Shown: piece after piece, positions 38,027 through 47,276 of the stretch
How the letters are laid out: each line of letters starts with the position of its first letter
How positions within the stretch are numbered: the first letter of the stretch is position 1
Assembly (NCBI GenBank): GCA_900544545.1
Contig: UQVY01000008.1
Coordinates: 32,136-96,135 of the forward strand
DNA: 64,000 nt
DNA from: an uncultured Eubacteriales bacterium
GTDB lineage: Bacteria > Bacillota > Clostridia > Christensenellales > CAG-314
Direction of reading: 5' to 3'
The notes under the pieces: generated by a model
Database searches by the model: none
Seen by the model: only the letters and a program-made list of their open reading frames with translations
Told to the model about the DNA's origin: nothing
Position numbers and translations under genes: made by a program

Positions 38027-38626
38027 TTATTGTTCCGCGCGGTTTTCCCGAGGCTTTTTTTCGGTTTCCGCATTCCAGCGCTCTATCTCGACGAAATGAA
38101 CTATTCTGCGCTTCGAAAGAAGCTTTGCGAGAAAATATGCCGTAAGACAGTCTACCGTACTATGCACGAGCGTCATTCCGAACGTAATTCCCCATATGTA
38201 TCCCGCCGAATCGTTTTTGACGGCAATGTTATTGAACAAAGCGAAATATACGCAACCGGTTTCTCCGAGTCCGTGAAGAACCGCCGTTGCCGCCGCGAAA
38301 ATCACCATTCCGACGACTTTGCTGACGTTGATTTTCCTGAGCAGAATCACGCCGAGTATCACGAAGAGAATATGACTTCCCGCGCGCATACAGACGACTA
38401 CGTCGGCTCCCTTGATAACGAATCCGAGAAACGTTCCTATTGCCACGAGGATACCCGTTATAGGATTATAATACATTCCCAGAAAGATAAAAATATGGGA
38501 AAAAGGCGTAAAAGACCATACTCCGAGAGGTATAGTATACATAAACGTGGTCCAAAGCAGGGACAGCGCCGTCAGAATACCCGTAGTTGCAACAAGCTGA
38601 GTTACGGTCGGTTTAGTGATTTTCAT
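38027..38626 (-). CDS. ECF transporter S component-like protein
   Basis: 199 residues with six hydrophobic helices and the general look of substrate-binding S components of ECF transporters: short loops, Gly- and aromatic-rich helix ends (VWSFTPFSHIFIFLG, YNPITGILVAIGTFLGFVIKG). The vitamin bound cannot be told. It would pair with a general EcfA-EcfA'-EcfT module, whose ecfA lies at the left end of the window. The ATG at 38626 has AAGGAGA upstream; the frame extends 50 codons further across the promoter and leader hairpin. It opens the operon running to about 34050. Confidence 0.75.
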   Translation of the reverse strand: MKITKPTVTQLVATTGILTALSLLWTTFMYTIPLGVWSFTPFSHIFIFLGMYYNPITGILVAIGTFLGFVIKGADVVVCMRAGSHILFVILGVILLRKINVSKVVGMVIFAAATAVLHGLGETGCVYFALFNNIAVKNDSAGYIWGITFGMTLVHSTVDCLTAYFLAKLLSKRRIVHFVEIERWNAETEKKPRENRAEQ

Positions 38627-38647
38627 ATCAAAATTTCTCCTTACTCG

Positions 38648-38699
38648 GCGAAGCTGCTGTCCGGAATCCGTAGCGTTCCGTATATTCCCCAAGCTTCGC
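38648..38699 (-). promoter_or_regulatory. structured leader of the ECF S component operon (candidate riboswitch)
   Basis: On the minus strand GCGAAGCT (38699-38692) pairs with AGCTTCGC (38655-38648), enclosing a second stem CGGAA (38680-38676) / TTCCG (38666-38662). The structure starts right at the expected transcription start and ends just before the ribosome site, so it could switch translation. It does not match the preQ1, THF, TPP or cobalamin riboswitch patterns I know. Confidence 0.45.
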
Positions 38700-38706
38700 T
38701 CAGTAT

Positions 38707-38735
38707 AGTTTAACACATTTACCGAATATTTGCAA
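38707..38735 (-). promoter_or_regulatory. promoter of the ECF S component operon
   Basis: TTGCAA (38730-38735), 17 bases, TAAACT (38707-38712) on the minus strand. The leader RNA is about 80 bases long. Confidence 0.75.
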
Positions 38736-38780
38736 TTCTTTTTCCGTTGCCTGAATAACTTTACCGAGAAAAGCATATAT

Positions 38781-38815
38781 AAAAGCGCACCCTTAAGCGT
38801 CGGCTTCCGGGTGCG
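38781..38815 (-). terminator. terminator of pepF
   Basis: On the minus strand CGCACCC (38815-38809) pairs with GGGTGCG (38792-38786), with a further AAGC/GCTT pairing inside, followed by C and TTTT. Confidence 0.8.
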
Positions 38816-38841
38816 TTTCGTTTTTCATTCGTCAAAAAGGG

Positions 38842-40506
38842 TTAAATAAGATCCTTCACGGCATTGCACACTTCAATGAAGGGTTTTTCTTCGAACGGAG
38901 TCTTGAGCCCAGCGTATTCGAGAAGCTCGGTAAAGGACTTCGAACCGACTTGTTTGAGGAACTTCATATATCTCTCGTAAGCCTTGTCCCAATCTTCGAG
39001 CGAAAGCGAAAGAATCTGGAACGCGGTGAACTGCGCAAGACAATAATCGATATAATAGAAAGGAGATTCGTAAATGTGCATCTGTCTCTGCCATCTTCTT
39101 CCTTCCTTATAGAACGGAATATCGTCGAACTCCACGTGCGGAAGGAATTCGTGTTCTATCTTAGCCCAGAAAGCGTTCCTTTCGGCAGGAGTCATATCGG
39201 GATTATCGTAAACGGTCTGCTGGAAGTAATCCACTATCGTTCCGTAAGGAATAAAGGAAAGACCGCCCATAATGTGCGTGAGCTTATAGTCCTCGAGTCT
39301 GTCGCCGAAGAAATCCTTCATCCACGGATAGGTCAGAAATTCCATACTCATCGAGTGAACTTCGCAGGTTTCCATAGTTGCTTCCTGCTGATTGAAGCCC
39401 TGCTTGAATCCGTATTCCGCCGCGAGAGCGTGACCGAATTCGTGAGTCAGAACCTCTACGTCGTGAGAGCTGCCGTTGAAATTGGCGAGAATGAACGGAG
39501 TCTTGTATCCGGGAATGGTCGTGCAGTATCCGCCGCCCCATTTTCCTTTTCTCGCGAGAACGTCGAAAGCTTCGTCGTTCCTCATTCTGTCGAAAAGATA
39601 TCCGGTCACGGGCGCAAGTTCGTGATACATTCTGCTTCCCTTTTCGAAAATCTCTTCGGGAGTTCCTTCGGGACGAGGTTCGTGTTCGGTATAGACGCCG
39701 TTATCGTAAAAATGAACCTTATCCCAGCCGAATTTCGCACGGATCTGCTCTTTCTTCTCGGAAACCACCGGAACGATATACTTCTTTACGTTCTCTCTGA
39801 ACTTGGCGATGTCTTCCTTTCCGTAACAGGTTCTGCCCATTCTCATATAACCGAGCGCGCTGTAATTCTCGAAGCCCAGTTCTCTTCCCATCCGCGTCCT
39901 GAGTTTAACGAGCTGATCGTATATCTCGTCAAGCTCCGGAGCAACCTTCATCATTGCGTCGGAAAAAGCCATAGTCGCGCTTCTTCTTACCTCTCTGTCG
40001 CTGTTCGTGAAGAATTTGCTGATGGTCGCGATATTGTATTTTTCCCCGTTGTATTCGATAACGGCGTTATTGATAAGCTGTCCGTACTTGGTCGTAAGCT
40101 TGCTTTCCTCTACCATAAGCGGCAGAATCTTTTCGTTGACCGATTTGACCTGAAGTTCAAGCTGATCGAAAACGACCTTCGGAAGCATTTCTTTAAGACC
40201 GTCGATATGTTTCGAGCCGAGAATAGCCTTCGCAAACTTCTGACTGAAAAGACTTACCTTCGGGAATTCGCCGTCTATGAATTCCTTTTCCTTGAAATAA
40301 AACTCGTCGTTGTTATTAAGAGAAAATCTTATCTGAGCAAGCGACGCCATAGTGGACATATGCTCGGATATTCTGTCCAGCTCGTCGAGACACTGAAACT
40401 GAATTTCCGCGGACCTGGCCTCTTCGAATCTTTTGAGCAAGGCTTCGCCTTCTTCCAGAAACTTATCGAAATCCGGACGCTCGTACTGCATTTGTGATAC
40501 TTTCAT
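38842..40506 (-). CDS. pepF: M3 family oligoendopeptidase
   Basis: A cytoplasmic zinc metallopeptidase that degrades oligopeptides. 554 residues, a little shorter than PepF of lactic acid bacteria. The zinc site HEFGHA is at about 355-360, with the third ligand Glu in the following ETCEVHSMSMEF segment. The C-terminal region (YIDYCLAQFTAFQ) is typical of the M3B oligoendopeptidases. AGGAGG precedes the ATG, and a strong promoter lies upstream. It is a single-gene unit. Confidence 0.93.
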   Translation of the reverse strand: MKVSQMQYERPDFDKFLEEGEALLKRFEEARSAEIQFQCLDELDRISEHMSTMASLAQIRFSLNNNDEFYFKEKEFIDGEFPKVSLFSQKFAKAILGSKHIDGLKEMLPKVVFDQLELQVKSVNEKILPLMVEESKLTTKYGQLINNAVIEYNGEKYNIATISKFFTNSDREVRRSATMAFSDAMMKVAPELDEIYDQLVKLRTRMGRELGFENYSALGYMRMGRTCYGKEDIAKFRENVKKYIVPVVSEKKEQIRAKFGWDKVHFYDNGVYTEHEPRPEGTPEEIFEKGSRMYHELAPVTGYLFDRMRNDEAFDVLARKGKWGGGYCTTIPGYKTPFILANFNGSSHDVEVLTHEFGHALAAEYGFKQGFNQQEATMETCEVHSMSMEFLTYPWMKDFFGDRLEDYKLTHIMGGLSFIPYGTIVDYFQQTVYDNPDMTPAERNAFWAKIEHEFLPHVEFDDIPFYKEGRRWQRQMHIYESPFYYIDYCLAQFTAFQILSLSLEDWDKAYERYMKFLKQVGSKSFTELLEYAGLKTPFEEKPFIEVCNAVKDLI

Positions 40507-40579
40507 ATTGTTCCTCCTGATATTTGAATCTTATTTGGTCTGATTAAGTTGGTTACCGCTAATCGGCTGCACACGAATT

Positions 40580-40608
40580 ATTTTAATGAATAATTCAGTT
40601 TTCGTCAA
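40580..40608 (-). promoter_or_regulatory. promoter of pepF
   Basis: TTGACG (40603-40608), 17 bases, TAAAAT (40580-40585) on the minus strand, about 75 bases before the pepF start. Confidence 0.85.
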
Positions 40609-40675
40609 GCCGATTAAGCCCTGAATTCAAAATTCCTGCTTTTATCGAGCATAAATACCGAACGGTATTCGGGTT

Positions 40676-41401
40676 TCAGACGACAGCCCCGCCCGAAACG
40701 TTGAGCGTAACGCCCGTGATATAAGTATGCTCGCCGATAAAGACGACGGAATCCGCTATTTCGTCCGCGGAAGCCATTCTTCCGAGCGGAATATCTTCTT
40801 CTATGAGCCTCATATCGCTCTCGGAAAACTCCTTCATCATTTCGGTATCGGTCGAGCCGGGCGCAACGCAGTTAACCCGTATATTCATAGGCGAGTATTC
40901 TTTCGCCATAGCCTTGGTAAATCCTATGACTCCGGCTTTCGCCGCGGAATAAACGGCCTCCATACTCGCTCCGCATATCCCCCACATAGAAGAAATATTG
41001 ACTATGCTTCCGCCTCTTCCGAGCATTTCTCCGACTGCGATTTTCGTACAGAATATCGTCGAAAGCAGATTTACGTCCGTAACGAACCGTATTTCCTCTT
41101 CACTCTGGTCCACGAGCAGCTTCCTCGCGCTTACTCCGCAGCAATTCACGAGAACGTCCACTCTCCCGTATCGTTTCTTCGCAGCGGCAAAAAGCTCCTC
41201 CGCTCCGGTAAGCTTCGTTAAATCGGCTTTCACCGCGATCGCCGAACCGCCGTCCAGATTTATCTCGCCTGCAAGAGCTTTCGCCTTGTCTTCCGACCGC
41301 GAATATCCTACGACTACGTTATATTCCTTTTTGTGGAAGGCTCTCGCGCACGCGGATCCTATTCCGCCCGAGCCTCCGGTTATTATTACGGTTTTTCTCA
41401 T
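40676..41401 (-). CDS. SDR oxidoreductase, FabG/YmfI-like
   Basis: 241 residues, a classical short-chain dehydrogenase: TGGSGGIG (8-15) binds the cofactor, the Ser-Tyr-Lys triad sits in NISSMWG and YSAAKAG, and VNCVAPGSTDTEM precedes the end. The SSMWGICGAS...YSAAKAGVIGFTKAMAKEYSP pattern is closer to the clostridial proteins annotated as EF-P 5-aminopentanone reductase (YmfI) than to the fatty-acid FabG, but the substrate cannot be fixed from sequence and no efp gene is nearby. It follows the ABC-F gene by 93 bases, with an inverted repeat between. The ribosome site is weak. Confidence 0.8.
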   Translation of the reverse strand: MRKTVIITGGSGGIGSACARAFHKKEYNVVVGYSRSEDKAKALAGEINLDGGSAIAVKADLTKLTGAEELFAAAKKRYGRVDVLVNCCGVSARKLLVDQSEEEIRFVTDVNLLSTIFCTKIAVGEMLGRGGSIVNISSMWGICGASMEAVYSAAKAGVIGFTKAMAKEYSPMNIRVNCVAPGSTDTEMMKEFSESDMRLIEEDIPLGRMASADEIADSVVFIGEHTYITGVTLNVSGGAVV

Positions 41402-41494
41402 ATTTCTGTTACGGATAGTTGCCCGCGGCTTGCGGGGCGGGCGGGCTGAAGAAAGTCTGTATCAACAAGAAAGCTATCGGGGGAGCAAGCCGCG

Positions 41495-43384
41495 CTACGC
41501 TATCTGCGTCCATTCCGCAAGAGTCTCGTCAAGATCCGACTCTATTTCGCAAAGCCTTTCCGAAATCTCCCTTACTCTCTTATAGTCCGGACTCGCCGCA
41601 AGTTCTTCGTTGAGCGACGACTGTTCGTTTTCCAGCTCCCGAAGCTTTTTTTCGAGAAAAGCCACTCTCTGTCTGTGCTCGGCTTCTTTTGCCCTGTCTT
41701 TAGCCGACCGGAAGCCTTTGTTCTCGGGCTTTGTTTCGGGCGGGCGTTTTTCCTCCGCGGCAGAACGCTTTTCTTCCTCGTTTTTTTGCTTTTCGGCGGT
41801 AAATTCGTCGTAAGTCCCTTTGAACGAATCGATTCTTCCGTCCTCTATTTCAAGGAAATTGTCCGCAAGACTGCTTATAAAGTATCTGTCGTGCGAAACG
41901 AAAAGAAGAGTTCCTTCGAACTTGCGGAGAGCTTCTTCGAGAGCTTCTCTCGCAACGAGATCGAGATGGTTGGTCGGTTCATCGAGAATAAGAAAGTTCC
42001 CCTTTTCAAGCATTAAAAGCGCGAACGCAAGCTTCGCTCTTTCTCCGCCGCTCAAAACGCCGACTTTTTTATCTATGTCCTCCGACGAAAGCAGCATCCT
42101 CGCGAGAGCCGCGCGTATTTCGGTCTGCGAAAGCTTATGATTCTTGAACCATATCTCGTCGATAACCGTTTTTTCGGGATCGAGATTGAGATTTTCCTGA
42201 TCGTAATAAGCGGCTTTCGCGTTCTTCCCGAAAAGGACTTTTCCGGTTTTTTCTCCCTTTCCGCTCATAATATAACGGATAAGCGTGGTTTTCCCCGTTC
42301 CGTTGTCGCCGAGAAGAGCGGTTTTCGTCCCTCTCGTCAGAACAAATTCCGCGTCAGAAAACAGTTCTCTGTCCGTGAAACCGAGAGTAAGCCCTTTTAC
42401 CGTCAGAACGTCTTTTACCGGCTCCTTTTCGAACGAAAAAGAAAACTTCGGCGTTCTGCGGTCGATATAGGGTTTGTCCATAATCTCCATATTCGCAAGC
42501 TGATGAAGCCGACTTTTCGCGCTGTTGGAGGTAGTCGCTCTCGCGATGTTCCTCTGCGCGTAATCCAGCATGGACGCCACCTGCTTCTGCTGCTTTTCGT
42601 ATTCCTTCTCCCTTCTTATAAGACTGTCTCTTTTAAGAAGCTTATACTTGGTATAATTCCCTTTATAAGGAGTTACGGTCCTGTGTTCGAGGTCCCATAC
42701 GGAAGTTACGGTCTTATCGAGGAAATATCTGTCGTGCGAAACGGTAAGAATCGCGCCTTTATAGCCGGCAAGATATTTTTCCAGCCAGAAAAGCGTTTTA
42801 AGGTCGAGATGATTGGTCGGCTCGTCGAGAATAAGAAGCTCGGGCGCGGCGAGAAGAAGTCTGCAAAGCATAAGACGAGTCTTTTCCCCGCCGCTCATAG
42901 TGCGTATGCTTTCGCCGAAACGTCCGCCGAATCCCATTCCGAAAAGAACGGTCTTTATTTTTACGTCGATATCGTATCCGTCGCCCGCCGTGAAAACCGA
43001 ATTCCATCTTTCGTATTCCGCGGATTTTATTCTGAATTCCTGAGAATCGTGGTCGATACGGGCAATTTCGCTTTCGAGAGCGCGCATTTTTTCTTCCGCG
43101 GCAAGAAGCTCCGAAAATACCGTTTTCATCTCCTCGTAAACGGTAAGAGAACTGTCAAGCCCCTGATTCTGCTTCATATAGCCGACTTTAAGCCCGCTTT
43201 TTCTCGTTATTTCTCCGTCTACGGGTTCGAGATTCCCCATAATCAGATTGAGAAAAGTCGTTTTCCCTTCCCCGTTTGCTCCGACCAGACCTATTCTGTC
43301 TCCTTCGTTTATACAGACGTTGACGCCGTCGAGGAGTATTTTATCGTCGTAACCGAATACGACGTCTTTTATCAAAACAAGCAT
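41495..43384 (-). CDS. ABC-F family ATPase
   Basis: A soluble protein of two fused ABC ATPase domains, the type that acts on ribosomes as a translation factor. 629 residues. Domain 1 has GANGEGKTT (about 35) and SGGEKTRLML; domain 2 has GDNGTGKTT and LSGGERAKLAF with LDEPTNHLD in both. The linker between the domains (about 245-325) is the P-site tRNA interaction motif region. After about 540 comes a Lys/Glu-rich linker and a coiled-coil C-terminus as in Uup/YfmR-type members. Antibiotic protection is possible but housekeeping is more likely. It starts 68 bases after hisS and ends in TAG. Confidence 0.93.
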   Translation of the reverse strand: MLVLIKDVVFGYDDKILLDGVNVCINEGDRIGLVGANGEGKTTFLNLIMGNLEPVDGEITRKSGLKVGYMKQNQGLDSSLTVYEEMKTVFSELLAAEEKMRALESEIARIDHDSQEFRIKSAEYERWNSVFTAGDGYDIDVKIKTVLFGMGFGGRFGESIRTMSGGEKTRLMLCRLLLAAPELLILDEPTNHLDLKTLFWLEKYLAGYKGAILTVSHDRYFLDKTVTSVWDLEHRTVTPYKGNYTKYKLLKRDSLIRREKEYEKQQKQVASMLDYAQRNIARATTSNSAKSRLHQLANMEIMDKPYIDRRTPKFSFSFEKEPVKDVLTVKGLTLGFTDRELFSDAEFVLTRGTKTALLGDNGTGKTTLIRYIMSGKGEKTGKVLFGKNAKAAYYDQENLNLDPEKTVIDEIWFKNHKLSQTEIRAALARMLLSSEDIDKKVGVLSGGERAKLAFALLMLEKGNFLILDEPTNHLDLVAREALEEALRKFEGTLLFVSHDRYFISSLADNFLEIEDGRIDSFKGTYDEFTAEKQKNEEEKRSAAEEKRPPETKPENKGFRSAKDRAKEAEHRQRVAFLEKKLRELENEQSSLNEELAASPDYKRVREISERLCEIESDLDETLAEWTQIA

Positions 43385-43452
43385 TATACTTCACCGCTAA
43401 TCCGCTTTCCGCGCGACAAAAAACCGCGCCGTTCTTTTTCTCCGAATCGGGT

Positions 43453-44715
43453 TTATTTTGCGGAAAGCTCCATTTCCTTCATCTCTCCCGTTTCGCTCAT
43501 AACGAAAGCCGTTCCGAAACCTTCTCTTAAAAGTTCGTCGAGCTGCTGACGGAAGTTTTTCGTTTTTTTCAGCACCGTACAGCGGATTCCCGCCTTTCTC
43601 TTTTCTTCGGCAAGCTTCATCGCCCGCCTTATAAGCTCTGCCGTCGATTCCTTCGGAACGATAACGGCTTCGGCTCGCTCCTCGACGGAAAAATCGCCTC
43701 TTTCGGCAAGCACGGAAACTATCCTTTCGAAACCTATCGAGAATCCGCAGGCGGGAATATCCTTGCCCGTAAATTTTCCGAGAAGCTTATCGTATCTTCC
43801 GCCGCCCGCGACCGAATATCCGAGTCCGTCCATAGCTATCTCGAAAATCGTTCCCGTATAATAATTCATTCCTCTGACCAGAGTAACGTCGAAAACGATA
43901 TTGCAGTTTCCGACGAGCGCGCGGCTCGTATCGAAAATCTCTTTGAGATTGTCGGCTACGCCTTCTTCCAGCGCGTCCGCAAGCGTTTCCTTAGCCTTCT
44001 CGAGAGGATTGTCCGCGTTCCTTATCTCTTCCACGCAATCCCTGAGTTTATACGCGCATTCTTCGCCCGCGCCTATATCCGTAAGCTCCTTTAAAACCCC
44101 GTCCATTCCGATTTTATCGAGCTTATCGAGAGAAATATAAACCTTATCGAAATCTTCCTCCTTAAATCCGCAGTAAACCGCAATTGCGCGAAGAATCCTC
44201 CTGTCGTTTATTCTGACGGTAAATCCCGAAAATCCGAGATTCCAGAGAGCCTCGGTCGTCGCCGAAATAAGCTCTATTTCGGCAATAGCGGATTTTTCTC
44301 CGATTACGTCTATATCGCACTGAACGAACTGACGGAATCTTCCCTTCTGCGGATTGTCCGCGCGCCAGACGTTTCCTATCTGCATAGCCTTGAAAACCGA
44401 GGGCAGCGAAGCGGAATTGTTGGAGTAAAACCTCGTGAGCGGTACGGTCAGATCGTAACGCAATCCGCAGTCGCATAACTGACCGTCGTTTTCGGCGAGC
44501 TTTTCGCCTCTTTTCAGAATTCTGAAAATAAGCTTTTCGTTGTCGCCTCCGTTTTTGCCGGTAAGCAGCCCGATATCCTCCACGCAGGGCGTTTCTATAC
44601 GGCTGAATCCGTAAAGCCTATAGGTATCTTCTATCGTTTTCATAACCTTCTCGCGAAGAAGAAGATCCTTCGGCAGTATATCTCTCATTCCCTTTTCGGG
44701 TTTCTTTGCAAACAT
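43453..44715 (-). CDS. hisS: histidyl-tRNA synthetase
   Basis: Charges tRNA-His. 420 residues, class II synthetase: GMRDILPKD at the N-terminus, motif 2 with FRQFVQCDIDVIG, the histidine-specific LVRGMNYYTGTIFE and GGGRYDKL, motif 3 GFSIGFERI, and a C-terminal anticodon-binding domain (about 325-420). AAGGAG precedes the ATG. It lies 43 bases after pgi and before the ABC-F gene on the same strand. Confidence 0.98.
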   Translation of the reverse strand: MFAKKPEKGMRDILPKDLLLREKVMKTIEDTYRLYGFSRIETPCVEDIGLLTGKNGGDNEKLIFRILKRGEKLAENDGQLCDCGLRYDLTVPLTRFYSNNSASLPSVFKAMQIGNVWRADNPQKGRFRQFVQCDIDVIGEKSAIAEIELISATTEALWNLGFSGFTVRINDRRILRAIAVYCGFKEEDFDKVYISLDKLDKIGMDGVLKELTDIGAGEECAYKLRDCVEEIRNADNPLEKAKETLADALEEGVADNLKEIFDTSRALVGNCNIVFDVTLVRGMNYYTGTIFEIAMDGLGYSVAGGGRYDKLLGKFTGKDIPACGFSIGFERIVSVLAERGDFSVEERAEAVIVPKESTAELIRRAMKLAEEKRKAGIRCTVLKKTKNFRQQLDELLREGFGTAFVMSETGEMKEMELSAK

Positions 44716-44758
44716 AACGTTCTCCTTAATCTCTTCCGCAAGCGGTTCCGCCCGCGGA

Positions 44759-46156
44759 CTAATCTATAATAAATTCGCTCTTCGGCTCGGACGCGTTTTC
44801 GAGTTCTTTTCTCTTTTCTTCGTATCCGCGCCTTCCGAACATAGCGTAAGTCGCGTTTTTGCCTTCTTCCACGCCCGGCTGATTATAAGCGTCGACGTTG
44901 AGAAGTTCTCCCGCATAAGCAGTCTGCATCTCGAAAAGATAAAGCAGTCCGCCTACCGTGAATTCGTCGATTTTATCGACGGTAACGGTCATATTCATTC
45001 TCTGCGCCTTGGAAAGAGCGTAAGCCGTTGCTTTCATTTCGGTATTTATAAGGCGGCTCATAGCGTTGCCCGAAAGGAAATGCACGTCGGGGAATTCCTC
45101 GCAGCCCTCGGGAATAAGAACATCGTTTCTGAATTCCTCCACGCCTATGAACGTAACGACCTTGTCGAAAGGTCCTTCGGTATAAAGCTGAAGCTGACTG
45201 TGCTGATCGGTCGCGCCCAGAGATTTGACGGGCGTCTGTCCCGCATAAACGTAATTTCCGTCCCTGTCCTCGGATTTTCCAAGACTCTCTCCCCAAAGCT
45301 GACAATACCAGTCGGCAAAGCTTTTAAGAGCGTCCGAATAGGGCATCATAACCGAAACGTTCTTCCCGCCGTTCATCGCGAGATACTGTAATATAGCCGT
45401 AGTAAGAGCGGGATTCGCGTAAATATCTTCGGATTTGCAGCGTTCGTCCATAGCAGCCGCTCCTTCAAGAAGTTTTCTTACGTCTATTCCGAGCACCGCC
45501 GCGGGAAGAAGACCTACGGGACAAAGCTCGGAAAATCTTCCGCCCACTCCGTCGGGAATGACGAAGGTCGGGAAGCCTTCCTTTTCCGCAAGCTTTATGA
45601 GATTGCCCTTTTTCTCGTCGGTAGTCGCGACTATATGTCTGCTCCAGTCGCTTCCCAGTTTCTTTTTAAGCATTTCCGAAACGATAAGATACTGACTCAT
45701 CGTCTCGCTCGTAGCTCCCGATTTCGTAATGACGTTGAAAACGGTCTTTTCGGGTTCGATGATATCGAAGAGCGCGTTCATTCTTTCGGGATCGACGTTA
45801 TCCGCGACGTAAAATCTCGGACCGTTCCGTTTTTCCGAAGGAAGCTCGTTGTAATAAAGATGTTTAAGCGACTGAAAGACGGTTATCGGACCGAGAGCCG
45901 AACCGCCTATTCCCAAAACGACGAAATTCTCGCAGCTTTTTCTGATTTTTTCGGCAAGAAGCTCTATTTCCACGACGACTTCCTCCTGATTGTACGGAAG
46001 CTCCGTCCATCCGAGCCAACCCGTTCCTCTTGCTTTCTGAACGGAACGAAGAGCCTCGACGGCGCGATCCCTTACGCTTTCCATATCCGAAACCGAAATT
46101 CCTCTTTCGCCTATCGAAGTGTCCATCATATTGTTGTAATCGATTCTGATTCTCAT
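44759..46156 (-). CDS. pgi: glucose-6-phosphate isomerase
   Basis: Interconverts glucose 6-phosphate and fructose 6-phosphate. 465 residues, the short Firmicutes form. GIGGSALGP (about 82-90), VITKSGATSET, the QLWGESLGK motif with the catalytic Glu, and TDQHSQLQLYTEGP are the family signatures. AAGGAGGA precedes the ATG. The stop is TAG. With fba, gap, pgk, tpiA and gpmI in the same window, most of glycolysis is encoded here. Confidence 0.98.
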   Translation of the reverse strand: MRIRIDYNNMMDTSIGERGISVSDMESVRDRAVEALRSVQKARGTGWLGWTELPYNQEEVVVEIELLAEKIRKSCENFVVLGIGGSALGPITVFQSLKHLYYNELPSEKRNGPRFYVADNVDPERMNALFDIIEPEKTVFNVITKSGATSETMSQYLIVSEMLKKKLGSDWSRHIVATTDEKKGNLIKLAEKEGFPTFVIPDGVGGRFSELCPVGLLPAAVLGIDVRKLLEGAAAMDERCKSEDIYANPALTTAILQYLAMNGGKNVSVMMPYSDALKSFADWYCQLWGESLGKSEDRDGNYVYAGQTPVKSLGATDQHSQLQLYTEGPFDKVVTFIGVEEFRNDVLIPEGCEEFPDVHFLSGNAMSRLINTEMKATAYALSKAQRMNMTVTVDKIDEFTVGGLLYLFEMQTAYAGELLNVDAYNQPGVEEGKNATYAMFGRRGYEEKRKELENASEPKSEFIID

Positions 46157-46235
46157 ATCGTCCTCCTTTATTCCGAAGCTCCGCTTCCTGTTTTTTGCGT
46201 TTAATTCCGATATTATCCCTTTGTAATTCTTTCGT

Positions 46236-47186
46236 CTACACGCACGCCATAACCGCGTATATCGCCGCGGCTGCCGCGTCGGGTACTCTCAGCCCCGAAG
46301 CTTTGAGGTAAAGTCCGTTTCTGCATTCGAACGAAACTCCGCCGAGAGCTTTTTCCGTCTTTAAAAGCGCTCCGAGCCTTTCTTTTATCTCTTCGTCGCC
46401 GAGAATTCCGACTTTTCCTTTCTCCTTCACGCCGATGAGAAGCTTTCTTCCCGACGGATCGGATACGAACAAAACGTCCTCACCGCATTCCGCGGCTATC
46501 GACCCGGCGGCTCTTAAAAGCCCTTCGTCGGTATCGACTCCTATTCTCGCGCACCGCGACGGATAAGCTTCTTTTTCCGCAGCGCGCACGTCGCCGAATC
46601 CCGCAAGCGTAAGTATATGCGGAAGACTCCTGAAAGCCCTGCCGTTCATCGGCGAGTACAAAGCCGTCTTCTTTGCGGCTCTCACGAAAAGCCCTCCGAA
46701 TTCTCCTTCTTTGAAAAACAGACAGCCGCCGGACTTCCTCCCGGCAAAATCGCCGCCCGAATCGGGAAGAAATCTTTCCGAGAATGCGCGCACGTACTTC
46801 CCGTAACCGAAACTTTGCGCAAGAACGATTTTTCCGCTCTCCACGCCCCTTTTATATCCTTCCGCGTCGGGAATTCCCCTTTCTTTCGCGGACGATAATT
46901 CCGCTCCTTCGGGCAAAATCACGAGATGTTTTCTGCTGCCGAAAGAGCCCGTGGCTACCGCGACGGTTTCTTCCGGACAAGGCGAATAAAAAGGCAGCGA
47001 CGCAACCGGCACAGGCTCGCACGTCATAAAAACCTGCGCTCCCGAAAGATAAAGTCCGCCCGCAATAAGCCTCGCCGCGGCAAGAGCGTCCTCACCGCTT
47101 CCCGCGGACACTACAGCATAGCCGAACCGCTCGGTGATTTCTCCGAACGCGCTTCTCGCCGTTATTTCAGCCTGACCTTCCGTCAT
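46236..47186 (-). CDS. phosphohexomutase-like protein, degenerate
   Basis: 316 residues, not firmly assigned. SGSGEDALAAARLIAGGLYLSGAQVF...PVPVASLPFYS resembles domain I of phosphoglucomutase/phosphomannomutase (gene-dose, then TPxxxF), and DVLFVSDPSGRKLLIGVKEKG with ILGDEEIKERLGALL resembles the metal-loop DPDADR and the following GDE of domain III. The catalytic phosphoserine loop (TASHNP) and the DxDxD metal ligands are not seen, and the protein is much shorter than the 450-560 residue enzymes. It lies next to pgi, as true mutases often do. The ATG at 47186 has AAGGAGAGG upstream. Likely a non-catalytic relic or a repurposed protein. Confidence 0.4.
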   Translation of the reverse strand: MTEGQAEITARSAFGEITERFGYAVVSAGSGEDALAAARLIAGGLYLSGAQVFMTCEPVPVASLPFYSPCPEETVAVATGSFGSRKHLVILPEGAELSSAKERGIPDAEGYKRGVESGKIVLAQSFGYGKYVRAFSERFLPDSGGDFAGRKSGGCLFFKEGEFGGLFVRAAKKTALYSPMNGRAFRSLPHILTLAGFGDVRAAEKEAYPSRCARIGVDTDEGLLRAAGSIAAECGEDVLFVSDPSGRKLLIGVKEKGKVGILGDEEIKERLGALLKTEKALGGVSFECRNGLYLKASGLRVPDAAAAAIYAVMACV

Positions 47187-47276
47187 AACCCTCTCCTTAC
47201 CCGACCGCAAAGAATATCTCCGTCGCAAATAATGCTTCTTTCGTTACGCGATAACCGCCTATTCACAAAATAGCCG

